Part shown: piece by piece, positions 25,400 through 37,213 of the stretch
Numbering within the stretch: position 1 is the stretch's first letter
Layout of the letters: the number at the start of each line of letters is the position of its first letter
Assembly (NCBI RefSeq): GCF_038396675.1
Contig: NC_088921.1
Location: 22,866,001-22,930,000, forward strand
Direction: 5' to 3'
Length of the DNA stretch: 64,000 nucleotides
Origin: Hydra vulgaris
Lineage: Eukaryota > Cnidaria > Hydrozoa > Anthoathecata > Hydridae
Program-made: the position numbers and the translations under genes
The notes under the pieces: generated by a model
The model's input: the letters and a program-made list of their open reading frames with translations, nothing else
Database searches by the model: none
Told to the model about the DNA's origin: nothing

Positions 25400-26120
25400 T
25401 ATGCATTTTTTATGGGTTTTTACAAAAATTTTACTTTTCCTACACTCTGTCATGTGCATATTTTGAATTTATAAATAAGCAATGTATGGGTTTTTATTGC
25501 AATCACACAAAATATATAACATCATCACCTTTCGTGCTGTTTTGAACTCCATAATAAATTTGTATAAATTGTAAAACCTAAAAATTTTTCAACCATTAAA
25601 TTTCAAAATAAACGAAAATAAAAACTTATACAATAATACAAAAACGCATGGAGACCGATTCTTTAAAACAGGCCCATTTTAGAGCTTCCCTAACTTCTGT
25701 TGCCAACAAACGACAATATTTTAATAAGATATTGTCATATAATATCCTCAAAGCAGTTGTAGTATTAGTTGACACCCTCCTTTCTGCAGAAAGGAGAATA
25801 TCAACTAATATATAAACTCCCTGGCACCAAAAATGAAATTGGTATAAAAAAGCGCCTTGTCATGGTTGTGTTATTTTGCACAGAGCAGATTTTCAAAAAG
25901 ATTTCTTAATGAAAAGTTGGACCATTAAAGTTAAAATTAAAAGCTCAAAAAAATTGGAAAAAAATCTTAAAAAGTAAGAATTTATCTAAGAAATTTTGAA
26001 ATAAATTTTTTTATTTTTATAGATCTATTTTTTAAATGTTTAAAATGTTTTTTTATTTATTTTAGGTTGAATTTTTTTTCAATAAATTTTTTCTTAAAAC
26101 AGATTTTATTAAATCTTCAA
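25400..26120. other. No gene recognised
   Basis: AT-rich flank. A short inverted pair (CCTCCTTTCTGCAG / CTGCAGAAAGGAG) lies at 25768-25796. Confidence 0.35.
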
Positions 26121-26124
26121 TCGA

Positions 26125-27765
26125 CCTTTTTGACATTTTTTTGCTAAAATATTCCAAGAATATTTTAACAAAAATCAAAGCTGATTGCAATAGGACTCCT
26201 GATTCCATTAAATTGGCTATTGAATTCTATATAGATCAGATGTCAACTAAAAAAATGTCTATAACTGACGATAGTGACATACTTAACAAAAGAGAATTTC
26301 ATCTAATGACAAAAACTTTAAAAGTTCACAGAGGTTGAAAATGTGTTTGAAAATCATCCTGTTTTTAATTTTGAAACGGAATTTGTATCTTTTCAATAAA
26401 TTTCATCTAATGAATAATTTTTCAATGCGTCCATTGAAGAGAATCAAAAAATGCATGTACCATTAACTCGGAAAAAAAAAGGTCTGATGAGCAACAACTG
26501 TCAATACTAAGAGATTGTTTATTAAAGTTACAAGAGAAGTAGCTTAAAGATTTTATCTTGGTGTGATACGTTCTTTATTGAATTCTGACAAATGCAGGGC
26601 ATAAATTATAAAACATTGTTTTTCAAAATCAGGAGCCCAAAGAAAAAGACTTCAGAGGATCCAAAGAGGAAGTAATTAAGAAATTGTGTTAAAAACTTGT
26701 CCTCTACTTTAATATTAAAAACAATATTACTTTTATAATCGAAAAGATTTTAATATGCGTAACAGTTCCTGAGGATGATAATAGTAATTATATTCTGTTA
26801 GGAGTCTTCAAAACAAGTTCATCTAAAGGTAATCAGGCAGACAAGATCAGGCAAAGCAAATATAAATGTATTGGAAATTTTTATTATTGAAAATAATATT
26901 TTTGCTATTTGTGCAGACACAATTGTATCCAACAATATCGCAATATTACAATAAATGGAGGAATTAAACTTAATAGTAGTTATGTTGTTAGATAGCGCAT
27001 AATGTGGCTTTTATGTTATCGACACATATATGAGAGATATATCTACGACTTTGCTTATGCATTACAGGAAGGCACCAAAAAACAACTGTTTGCAAATTTT
27101 AAAAATTATTGGTCCAAAATTTTTAAAGTGAAAATATTAACTCATTAGAAAGATTTAATTACAACATTTTAAAAACTTACATCAGATTGCATAGAAAACT
27201 AAAGTATACCTAGACATTAACGGGAACTTTTTTTGCAAGGTTAGAACAGACCACATAAGAATTTGTAAACTAGAATCTTTGGTATTGAAGTACCTTTTTC
27301 TTTATCAACTTCCTAATTGTCATAGATAGGTTTATGGCAAATGGTATATAATTATTAATTGTTCAACAAACTAACAAAAAACTGAAGTTGATGACAATGG
27401 AGGAGAGAGAGATGTCAAATGATTTGCGTCTTCCGTAGCCATTTACATAGTTTATGTAATATTTTACATTCCTTGGTTTCTAAAGTCATCCATTATAACA
27501 CAGACGCCAACTAATGATCTCTAAGCTATTAAAATAGCTAAAAACATAAAGAAAGAAGATGAAGTATTTGGAAAAAGTCTAAAACATTTTCTTTAAAGCA
27601 GACTTGGTACTTGGATGAAAATGTTGTTGTTGCAGCACTCGCAGGTCCAGACATATTTAATGATGAGAAATCCTTAATGATACAGGAACTTATCAAGTAT
27701 TCTTACCCTGAGAATAATTCTTACTCTGAAATAAAGAAACCTGAAACATGAGAAGACAAGTTATA
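26125..27765 (+). pseudogene. Decayed transposon-type protein gene, family unassigned
   Basis: A series of short frames in consistent order reads like one decayed gene. It starts with the open 26141-26338 segment (KIKADCNRTPDSIKLAIEFY). Next come PEDDNSNYILLGVFKTSSSK (about 26770-26830) and FAICADTIVSNN (about 26900), which resembles the FDTTxSNTG position of transposase cores. Then come IFYIPWFLKSS (about 27455) and TWYLDENVVVAALAGPDIFN (about 27610-27670). I recall this block order from cnidarian and arthropod transposon-like proteins but cannot name the superfamily. Many stops. Confidence 0.4.
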
Positions 27766-27783
27766 GACAACTCATACTATATA

Positions 27784-27847
27784 ACACTCATTTGCATGAG
27801 TTTGTTTGCAAAAAAACACTAATTTGCATGAGTTTGTTCGCAAGGAA
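27784..27847. repeat. Two tandem 32-bp units
   Basis: ACACTCATTTGCATGAGTTT and the following 12 bp are repeated once with four differences. Each unit contains the palindrome ATTTGCATGAG/CTCATTTGCAT in part. Confidence 0.8.
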
Positions 27848-27849
27848 AA

Positions 27850-30690
27850 TGGAAAAAGATTGGACAAAAAAATAAAAAAGAGCGGTTTAAACAATATAAC
27901 TTTTTAGTAAAAATATTTTAGATAATAAGCTTTTTTTCAATGTAACAAAAAGAAAAAAATTTTGAAAACTTTTTTTTTTCAGATTTTTTTTTATTATTCA
28001 AAAGTTAGTCATTTTCAAGAAAATTGGAAATCTACACCCAACACTTCTAAAAAGTTTAAAGACATAAATTATAGCATTTATAATTTAATTAATGTATATA
28101 AACAGGATATGCTTTAAACATTTTGATTCTGTAAAAAATTTGTATAACTGGGACACACTAATCACTATACCACTACCGCATTGGTAGTTTATACCAGTAG
28201 AAGTGGTTTATATTAGTCATATACATTAGTCATATAAATTCAAGCTATTCTAGCAATGGCATCTCTTATACGATAGTGAAAATAAATTTAAAAAACAACT
28301 TTAAAAAAAAAAAGTTTTCTTTTTCAAGGTATCAAATAATCAATGGGAAATATTTTTCATATTGATTCTCCAAATTAGAAATTTATATTAAAACTAGATT
28401 TTTGAAGAATAAGGTATTTTCTAAAAAGCAGCTCTCAAAAGTTATAAGAGTTTAAAGATATAATAAATATAGAATATAATATATAATAAGATATAATATA
28501 ACAAAGAATATATCTTAACTCCATTTTTTATTACAAAGTTAGTGAAATCATACTTTTTATATTTAAGGCAAAGCTATTCAAAACAAAGTTTTAAAAATGG
28601 TCGAAATTCACGGAAAATATGTTATATCAGGCAATTATTCGCTGATTTAGCACAATGCAAATAACAACAGCTTTTATCGCCCTCTTTAATAGGGTGAAAT
28701 AACATGAACTACGAGACAGTTTGGTATTTTAATAAAAAAACATTGTTTGTAACAAATATTTGCTATAGGTATAAAATACAAATCTTTTTTCACTTTCCTA
28801 TAAAATTCTAATTTTTACATGTTTCAGGCTAAAAACGAAAAGTTATATAGTTATAATTAAGGGAAGCTTTAAAAAGATTTTCAGGATAAAATTTCTTAAA
28901 ATCTTTGTATTGCTTCCCGTGACATATTCCAACTAACGGTATTGGTCTAGCGCTTACGGTATTGGTCCTTAAAAGCCGTAGAAACTTGAAAAAAATGATC
29001 AAAAATCGAATAAAAAGTAATTATGCATTAAAAAAGAAAGGAACTTTGACAAAATTTAACTGACTATGATACTCCAAAATTACTATTTTCTACGCTTAGA
29101 TAAGTTTATACTTGATACAAAAAATTAAACTCAAGTTATGCTAAAAAAAAAACATTGATTACTGAGTTGACAATATTTCGCAAACTATTGGAAACTATTA
29201 GAAAGGCAGCAAAAGTAAAAAAGAAATTTTATGTGGTTCAAAAACAGAAAATTTTTTTAGTTTTTGCAGGTGAGTTCGGATTGCATGTTCTTTAAAAGAC
29301 CCCGTAATTAGAAGCGTTTGAACTGTTTGGTGGATCTTGGATTTTTAATATCTTATAATAGTGTTATAAAGGTTGAAAATGGTTTACGATATGCTTTCAA
29401 TCAAAACATGTCAATAATTTGTTACGCATTCTAAGTTCCAAATAAGAATATAGTACTCTACTCAAATAGGAATATTACCACTTAATTGGTACAATTGATT
29501 TTGAGAACAAGATCACTAACTGAAAATGTGTATTTAATTAAACCACATATGTTTCATTTCAATATAATTAAAATGTAAAAGCATCAAATGCAAAAGTTAG
29601 AGTGTACGTAATAATTTAAACACGTGTCTGTCCATCTAATCCATAGCTGCTTTACGCCAAACTTATGAAACTTTTATTATTTAAAGTATCTGGGTCTATT
29701 GTTAAATCTCTCCTCATTTTGCTTTGTCAATCGTACTTTTTTTTTTTTGGCTAGCAATTTTACTAACATGGAGTGCTTTTATTACATTAAATTTAAATAT
29801 GCTCATACCTACACAAGGTCTGCCGATTTTTGCTGGTTCACCGACTGGTTTGTGCAACTTCTACTGCAATATAGCTCGTTCGTAAATAAAATACAGTGTA
29901 AGTCTGTAGCTTTTTGGAGTCTATGTATATATTGCATAACAGTATTACTCATAATTTTATTATTCAACATTTAACTAAAATTTATTTTTGACAGGTGCAT
30001 TGAACAATCATTAAAGTTTAGAACAAGAAAAAACCTATAGCAATGAAATAAAAAGTAATTGAAGATTCTATAATTAGTAATTACATTAGATAATATTTTA
30101 ATGATCTCATTCCCGTCTGCAGTCTCTCACAACATGGCACAATTGGCCTATGCTCCTAAACCGCCCATAAAAAAAATTAAATTATATAGAAGATGCTTAA
30201 AAAAACTTAATTACGATTCTTTCATTCAAGATATTTCTTGGTAGTATAATTAAAAGAGTCAATAATTTTTTTTTTTTTAAACATTTGATCAAATTATTGT
30301 TTATATCAATATGCACTCTACAAATATCTAACAGACAAACAAATCAAACATCAATATAAACCCTAGGTAATATCTGGTATTCTTTAATTTATTACTGCTA
30401 AAAACAGTTTATATAAAGAGTTTACTAGGTCAAAAAATGTCAATACCAAAAAGCTATCGTTTACCAAATTTAAGACAAAATTTAAGCATTCTAAAAAAAA
30501 TTGCACTACACATCTTTTTTTAAGATCAACCATAATGTAAAGAATATTTGAAAAGTAGTTAAAGAAATCATTAACATCAAATCTTTTAATAATACTAAGC
30601 TTTTTAGTCACAAAATCAACACCATTTCAAATCATTCCAGTGTTACAATATATTTTAAAACTATTTTTCTATTATTCAAGACAAATTGCT
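27850..30690. other. No gene recognised
   Basis: About 2.8 kb of AT-rich DNA. Short direct duplications are present (CGGTATTGGTC at about 28938 and 28959). The frames are short and have no recognised domain. Confidence 0.4.
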
Positions 30691-31525
30691 TACTAAAAAC
30701 TGATCCTTCAAAATGTATTTTTGGCAGTTTTCTTAAAATACCTACAACTTATTCTTTTTTCAATGATGTTAAAATGAGAAATCCAATCTCCAATAAACAA
30801 TAAAAGGTATACCTGAAAATAATAAAAGTCTTGGTCCCAATCTACTGAAGAATAGACCAATAGTCTACTGAAGAATAGACCAATAGTCTACTGAAGAATA
30901 GACCAATAGTCTACTGAAGAATAGACCAATAGTCTACTGAAGAATAGACCAATAGTCTACTGAAGAATAGACCAATAGTCTACTGAAGAATAGACCAATA
31001 GTCTACTGAAGAATAGACCAATAGTCTACTGAAATTGTTTCCAAAGCTAAAAACTCACAAAATCGCCAAAGCTCTATCTGCAATGACAAACATTTTTGCC
31101 ATTTTGCCATTTTTCCAGAAGCTTTCAAGATAGTTAAAGTAAATCCAATACGCAAAATGCCTTTTATTCTGGACTAATCTAATTACAAACCAGTTTTCTT
31201 TTCCAACTTAAGTAAACTGTTTAAAAAACGCGTATTCCACAGATTCCATGAAATATTTTAGGGAAATATAAATGCCTTTACAAAACAATATGGCTTTCGC
31301 AACAAACACTCAACACCTCATTCATTAAAAAAAATAACAATGAAAATTAGACAAGTCCTTGACAAAAAACAGTTAGCGTGTGGATTGTTTGAGCACATAG
31401 TCAAGACAAACTGCAACACTACGGCAATAGAGGCTTTTATCTTCACTATTTTTTTCTCTTATCTTTTTAATAAAATAAGATTTGTATCGATTAATGGCGG
31501 TAACTCAGAACTAGCTAACTAAAAC
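30690..31525 (+). pseudogene. LINE reverse-transcriptase fragment (CR1/L2-like) with an embedded tandem array
   Basis: After the array, translation gives FPEAFKIVKVNPIRK (about 31110-31155), then SNYKPVFFSNLSKLFKK, then QYGFRNKHSTPHSL, then MKIRQVLDKKQLACGLF (31340 on). These are the successive RT blocks IPIxK, NYRPIS, GFR-xxST and ALD. It then skips the YADD-bearing part and ends near FVSINGGNSELAN (about 31520). Upstream, 30720-30800 has weak similarity to the linker before RT. Several frameshifts, no YADD. Confidence 0.65.
30841..31032. repeat. 23-bp tandem array inside the LINE fragment
   Basis: About 8.3 nearly identical copies of a 23-bp unit (TCTACTGAAGAATAGACC plus AATAG). The homogeneity suggests recent expansion. 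The LINE sequence resumes directly after the last partial unit. Confidence 0.95.
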
Positions 31526-31529
31526 TAGC

Positions 31530-33990
31530 CAACTTTTTTTAATGGCTTCGCGAATAAATTTTCCTAAAACTCTTAAAGAAACTGAAACTGTTATATTTAA
31601 ATGTTTCTTAACTCAATTAATTATCTTGGAGTCTTTTGCGCCGATTTGCTTTGAAGTTAGACAGATTGAACGAAATTTAAAACTCGTCATTATATTAATC
31701 GTGAAACTTAATTATAGGGAAAAGTATATTTATAGTTTTATGATCAGCCTAATTTATGATATAATAATATAATTTTATGAACTTTATGTTTTATGTACCT
31801 AAATATCGAACTGTACTCTACAGCTATAAATCCATACAATACAAAAGTATAAAAACATGAAACAATCTTCCTTCCCAAACAAGAATCTATTAAATCAATC
31901 TCAAAATTTGAAAATTCTCTCTTTAACTATTTTTCAACGAATTATTTTTTTACAACTTATTATTTATAATTCCAACTCTAAGCTTCTATTTATTAAATGC
32001 TTTTCTCTTTTCTGATGATACTAATTTAACCTTTGTTTATTATTTTAATCTTAAACTTAAATATTTTAGATTTAGAAGAGTTTTTCATCTAACAATAGAA
32101 ATCTATGAAAATCTTTAACAATTTTTATTCTATAAATGTCATTCCAATTTATTAAACGTTTATTGTCTAATGCATGTAAAAAAATGCAAGAATATGCATC
32201 AAAGGACTAGACCGAGCAGTCAATTGTTTAATGTAATGTGTATTCGAATGTTGATTTAGTTTGGATATTTGTTTAAATTCCATATCCGTTTGAAATTATA
32301 TTTAAATTATGGCAAAGAGGATGTATAGCCGGAAGAAAAAGAGGACAAATTAGCACCTTAACGATCCTAACAAATCTTTCATATACATAAGCGATGAACA
32401 ACATAACAAAGAAAAAGCTATTGTCGTTGAAAATAATGTATCAAATACTGTTGGTGATGTTTATGATTTTTCTTCTGACAAAGAAAGTGAATCCGCAGAA
32501 TCAGATACATAGGAGAATACAAATAAAAAAAACGTCGTTACTTTATTTAACAAACTTTAAGATTTTCAAAATTGTTATTGAAATTTTTGGGTAATGGTAA
32601 ACTTCCAAAATGGTTTTAATTTTTTATTTCATATATTTGTTGTTTTCTGAGAATAAAATTTTGCCTCGAATAAAAATCTTTGAAACACGTTAACTTTAGA
32701 CTTGTTTATGCATCCTGGTAAATATTTTTTTTTAATTTTTCACATACTTAAAAAGTATTTAATATTCTAAATATTTTAATTATAAATACTTTACTTTTTA
32801 AATACTGTGAATATTAAACAATTCTTTACGCACCAGTTTTCAGCATTTAATGAGTATACGGATTGCTAGCTTGTCGCAAAAATTACTAGCCTTTTTATTC
32901 CTTGTTATAAATAAACAAGGTAACAAGGCTTTTTTTTATAAGAAGATTTTTGTAAATAGTTTATAAGACCAGATTTTTGGTGAAAAAATTAAATCAATAA
33001 CCCTTTTAAATTGAAAGTTAGCCTTAACTGTGAAGGGCCACTTTAATTCTATTTAAACGGGTTAACAAATAACAAATACAGTTAAATTAACGTAAAATAC
33101 ACTGCGACAATTTAAAATAAAACGTAGTTCCAACGTTGGCTTATAGTAATTGGCGACCTCGCATTATTAACCAAAATAATGTAAAAAGCACTGGGTACTT
33201 TGAGCATTTTTATATTACACAAAAATGGCATCTTTAGATAAAGTCAAAACTAAATGTTTCTATGCATTGTTTTTCAAACAAAAATGGATTGGATTTTTAG
33301 CTTTTCTTTGTTGGATTTTTAGTTTTTTTTTATGAAAAAATAAATTTGATTATTTTAGCACCAAAATTTCGCGCCACAGGTTTATTTAAGCGTGATGATA
33401 TTACTTTAACAACGCAAAAAATTTTATAGCGTTTTAATTAGACGATAGCCGCTAATTACTGCATATAAACTTTCAATAATTAAACTGATTTCTGTTATCA
33501 CCACATAAAATTGATTCGAAAAATACAAGCAACTCTAACTTCACTGCTTAAATTTAAGAAATCTTTAAATATGCTCATATTACCAAGGTGCTCATAATAC
33601 CCTAATCTACCCTACAAACGTAAAAACCGTTCAATAAAGTACTTAATAAAATTAAATTAAAAACTCTAAGTTCCATCTTTTTTTTTTTTTTTTTTTTGTT
33701 GTTGATGTGATTGTTGGGTGCAGTTGAATTGATTCAAATATATTTCTTCTAAAGGCATTTACCGAATTACAAAAATTTTGTAATTCCATTGATCACATAT
33801 AATTGCGTTTATACTGTTTTCTAATCGCCTAAAGAAGTTATATAAACAGATGTTAAATATTTAGCTTTAACTAAAGATGTCATTACATTTATCCTTATTT
33901 TGCATTGGTGAAATGATTTTAAAAAATTGATTTTTTAAAAACTTTGTCTTATAAAAAATATTGTAAAAAGTAGATATATATATATGTACA
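31530..33990. other. No confident gene
   Basis: AT-rich. A broken frame at 32310-32515 (MAKRMYSRKKKRTN, stop, then a Ser/Glu/Asp-rich acidic stretch) might be the start of a decayed transposon gene, but no domain follows. A run of about 17 T lies near 33680-33696. Confidence 0.35.
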
Positions 33991-34012
33991 ATAATTATGC
34001 CTCCAATAAAAA

Positions 34013-34018
34013 TTTATT
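34013..34018 (-). promoter_or_regulatory. Candidate polyadenylation signal AATAAA
   Basis: AATAAA on the minus strand about 90 bp after the stop of RING paralogue B. It suits a short 3' untranslated region. Confidence 0.5.
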
Positions 34019-34108
34019 TAAAAAAAAACAAACATGAAAAGTAAAATTTTAACATATTTTATATAATTTTTAGGTTAGGTTATCTGAATAAGAAATCACA
34101 ATAAATAA

Positions 34109-34567
34109 TCATACATTATAAAGTAAACTTGTTCTTTCATTGGCGTTAGAAACTTTTCCAACAGTAAATTTGCATAGAGGACAAATGTTTTTCACTAATA
34201 ACCAGTTTTCTATACATCCCTTATGATAACTGTGTCCACATGAAAGTAAAACAACGTTTTCATTGAGATAAAAATCCTCTAAACAAATCGTACATTCAGA
34301 ATTCCGAAAACGTAATCTCTTTTGAAAAACAAACCATCGACTGCGCACTTCTAAATGTGGATTAAATCCTAAATACTGACAGTTAGAACACGGAGGGTTT
34401 TGATTACGCTGTATGCAGCAACCATTATTTTCAGATTGAGATTCTAGTCGGCAGCATCCACACAAATCAATCGGAGTAAATTTCATAATTTTAAATATTT
34501 GAATTAAAACAAGAAGAATAAAAACCAATAAAAAAATGTAGAACACATAAACCGAAATGGAAAACAT
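34109..34567 (-). CDS. Small membrane RING-H2 E3 ligase-like protein, paralogue B
   Basis: An intact single-exon frame of 152 residues, homologous along its length to the protein at 13166-13630. Residues 5-27 form the hydrophobic membrane segment. The middle is Cys-rich (LCGCC at 35-39, GCC at 49-51, PPCSNC at 58-63). The shared block QYLGFNPHLEV follows. The RING-H2 ligands are C92, C95, C110, H112, H115, C118, C129, C132, and the C-terminal sorting motif is ERTSLL (144-149). Paralogue A has QYLEFNPDLKV and ERTPLI at the same places. The RING, the block before it and the dileucine end are conserved, while the segment between membrane and RING has diverged, which implies selection on the former. 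Likely a membrane-bound ubiquitin ligase; the substrate is unknown. Confidence 0.85.
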   Translation of the reverse strand: MFSISVYVFYIFLLVFILLVLIQIFKIMKFTPIDLCGCCRLESQSENNGCCIQRNQNPPCSNCQYLGFNPHLEVRSRWFVFQKRLRFRNSECTICLEDFYLNENVVLLSCGHSYHKGCIENWLLVKNICPLCKFTVGKVSNANERTSLLYNV

Positions 34568-34860
34568 TTTGAAAATAAAATGAATTTTTTACTTGAGTTT
34601 TCGTTACACACAAATTAAAAAAATTTGATAGATAAAATATTTAATACGCGTAACATGTAACCGGATCCAATGAAATCAAAGATGTAATATGATACAATAA
34701 AATCAAAAGCGTAACGATATAAACAAATTATGGCAAATATTTTCATATTTATTTCTTAATTAGAGCTTTTCAAGTTATTAAGGATAATACAAGAACTGTC
34801 GTAAATGCAAATCTGCACTTGCATACAATATCGTTTATTTTTATATAATTTATTGCAGAG

Positions 34861-34992
34861 TTATTAATAATTATATAGCGGCTTATTAATAATTATATTT
34901 CACTTTATTAATATTTATATATCAGTTTATTAGTAATTATATAGTAGTTTATTAATTATTATACATCAGTTTATTAATAATTATATGGCGGG
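34861..34992. repeat. Left subterminal 22-bp array
   Basis: Six units of 22 bp beginning TTATTAATAATTATATA, variable in the last four or five bases (GCGGC, TCACT, TCAGT). Probably transposase-binding repeats at the element end. Confidence 0.85.
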
Positions 34993-35642
34993 TTGTTTAC
35001 AATTATATATAATTCATAAAATATCTTTCTTAGTTAAAATAAAAAATACATCCAGTAAAATAAATATAAAAAGTTTTTGTTTAAATTTTTGTCCTATAAA
35101 AACAAGATCAAGATGATGCTTCATATGTTGATAAAACGCCATAAAACCAACATTCTCATTCATATCTGCTATTACCGTATTAATGTGTTGAATAATATCT
35201 TCTTTAGTTTCTGGATATGGACGTAATTTGTAATATCTGTTCTTTAAATATGAAAATACTTCCTCTATAGGATTTAACTGGGGAGAATATGGAGGCAGAT
35301 ATCCGTATTCTTATCCATGAAAAATTTAATAATCAGTCCTGATTTATGAAATCTTACGTTATCCATGATAAGAATTTTATTTTCAAACAATCTTGCTTCA
35401 TAGCCTTGCTTGAGAAATTCTAAGAAAATTTCAGTGTTGAAAGGTCCTTCAATAATTGAATGTTTTAAGATGGCTCTGACTGATATTAATTCTAGTAAAC
35501 TGATATTGCAACTTTTGTCTGCAGGAACAGTTATAAATGCAGGAGTGTTTTTTGGTGAATATCCAAAATTTGGTCTTGAATGTAAGTTGAACCCGGTTTC
35601 ATCCAAGAATAACATTTGAGAATAGTCAATACTTACAGTATC

Positions 35643-35660
35643 GGACAAAACGAGTGCAAC
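35643..35660. repeat. Left outer direct repeat of Tc1 IR/DR
   Basis: Core GGACAAAACGAGTGCAAC, one of four probable transposase-binding sites. Confidence 0.8.
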
Positions 35661-35838
35661 CAGATAATGCTAATTTAGTTTCTTTATATAAAAGTGCTGC
35701 ATTTTTTCAATTTAGAGAAATAACTATGTAACTGTTTAGAGACAAAGTTCTTCAATTTTTATTCATCACAAAGTTCATTATTTGTACACGAAAATTAATA
35801 AATTAATCAAAAGTATTAAAAAAAGTTGATTTCCTTCT

Positions 35839-35856
35839 GGACAAAACAAGTGCAAC
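35839..35856. repeat. Left inner direct repeat of Tc1 IR/DR
   Basis: Core GGACAAAACAAGTGCAAC, exactly 196 bp inside the outer copy. Confidence 0.85.
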
Positions 35857-35889
35857 TTGACAAAATTCTGACCAAGCTGTATTTCGCTA

Positions 35890-36897
35890 TCAATATTTCG
35901 TGGCGAATCCTTTGTTGTCGATAACAGCCTTGCATCTTCGAGGCATAGATTCGATCAGGTGATCAATGAAACTTTGTGGAATTGCTGCCCAGGCCTTTTG
36001 GATTTGTTCAAACAGTTGATCCTTATTACGAACACCTTCACGATTAATTCTGCGGTTAACGATCTCCCACAGGTTCTTGATAGGGTTGAGATACGAAAAT
36101 TGAGGCGGCCAATCCATCACCGATAGGAGGTTGTCTTGAAACCACTGCTTGACTACTTTTGCAGTGTGTTTCGGATTGTTGTCTTGCTGAAAAACCCATT
36201 TTATTGGCATATTCCATTCAGCATGAGGTAACATAACATCTTTCAGAATATTTTTATACATGAAACGATCCATTATTCCATCGTTTCGATGTATTGAACC
36301 TAGACCGTTAGCAGAAAAACACCCCCAAACCATTACATTGCCTCCACCATGCTTTATGGTCTTATGGCAGTAACGTAAATAAAGGCGTTTTCCGGCCGGT
36401 CGACGTACACGGAAAATGCCATCGCTCCCAATGATGTTGAACTTCGATTCATCACTGAACAGGACAGTTTACCATTTCTGCACATTACAGTCAATATGAG
36501 ATGTAGCAAACAGGAGTCTTTTCTTCTGGTTTTTTGGTGGAATCAGCGGTTTCTTTGCAGGGCGTTGAGAAAACAATCCGGCTTCAACAGCACGTCGTCT
36601 GATTGTTCGGTCCGATACAGGCAGCTCTAATTGCTTTTGTATCTCGACTGATGATATCCAGGGATCCTTCTTGACGGATCTGACGATCATAGAATCCTCT
36701 CTAGAAGTTGTGGAATGCTGTCTTCCACCTTTGTTATCTGCTGCCAACCTCCCCGTAGAACGATATTTGGAACATAGTCTTGATACAGTCCATTTTTTCA
36801 TGCAATATTTATCACAAATACTTTTTTGTGACATTCCACTTACGTAATCGCCAATAATTTTCTTTCTTAGTTCCAATTCAAGACTGTCGGGAGCCAT
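35890..36897 (-). pseudogene. Tc1 transposase, near full length, with one stop and lost catalytic Glu
   Basis: One frame of 335 codons, interrupted only by TAA at 36469-36471 (codon 143). The N-terminal third is a paired-like DNA-binding domain with two helix-turn-helix parts (MSQKSICDKYCMKKWTVSRL; SSVEIQKQLELPVSDRTIRR). Catalytic motifs follow: VLFSDESKF with the first Asp, HGGGNVMVWGCFSANGLGS, and WVFQQDNNPKHT with the second Asp. The position of the third acidic residue, normally NPIE 34 residues after the second Asp, reads NPIK (AAG at 36076-36078), and the usual SPDLNP before it reads FSYLNP. Even without the stop, this copy should be catalytically dead. Length matches the 330-345 residues usual for Tc1. 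The start ATG at 36897 fits the family N terminus. Confidence 0.88.
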
Positions 36898-37174
36898 TTT
36901 TGCACTTTAAGTAATAAAAATAATTAATCACGTTTCTCAAGGCTTACCTTGTTACATTTACCTTGTGATGATACAATAATGCTCTGTGGAACACAATGTC
37001 TTGGTTAGATGTGGACTGTATTGATGTAATGAAACACTTGTTGTATTTCACACTTCTTATATTGATGTTCTTCGATAAAACACTTTGATAAACTTCACTT
37101 CGATAAACTGTCTTAATAATACTGACTGATTGACTTCCATATACTGACTGATTTACATGTCGATTTACATGTCT

Positions 37175-37182
37175 CTTATATA
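37175..37182 (-). promoter_or_regulatory. TATA box of the Tc1 transposase
   Basis: TATATAAG on the minus strand (context CTATATAAGAG), about 280 bp upstream of the start codon and about 30 bp downstream of the heat-shock-element-like array. Order and spacing suit a core promoter. Confidence 0.6.
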
Positions 37183-37213
37183 GTAAAATGAACCTGTGTG
37201 AACCTGTTCTGGA

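Noticed and set aside
28140..28185. tRNA-like A-box on the minus strand (GTGGTATAGTGATTAGTG)
   Set aside because: No box B or cloverleaf follows within 100 bp, so neither a tRNA nor a SINE can be supported.
29699..29974. A 91-residue hydrophobic frame
   Set aside because: No domain, no partner frame, and composition typical of random AT-rich DNA.
36905..36946. Short intron in the Tc1 leader (CAAG/GTAAGCC donor to TTAAAG)
   Set aside because: The implied intron is only about 40 bp, shorter than is usual, and lies before the start codon, where no frame can test it.
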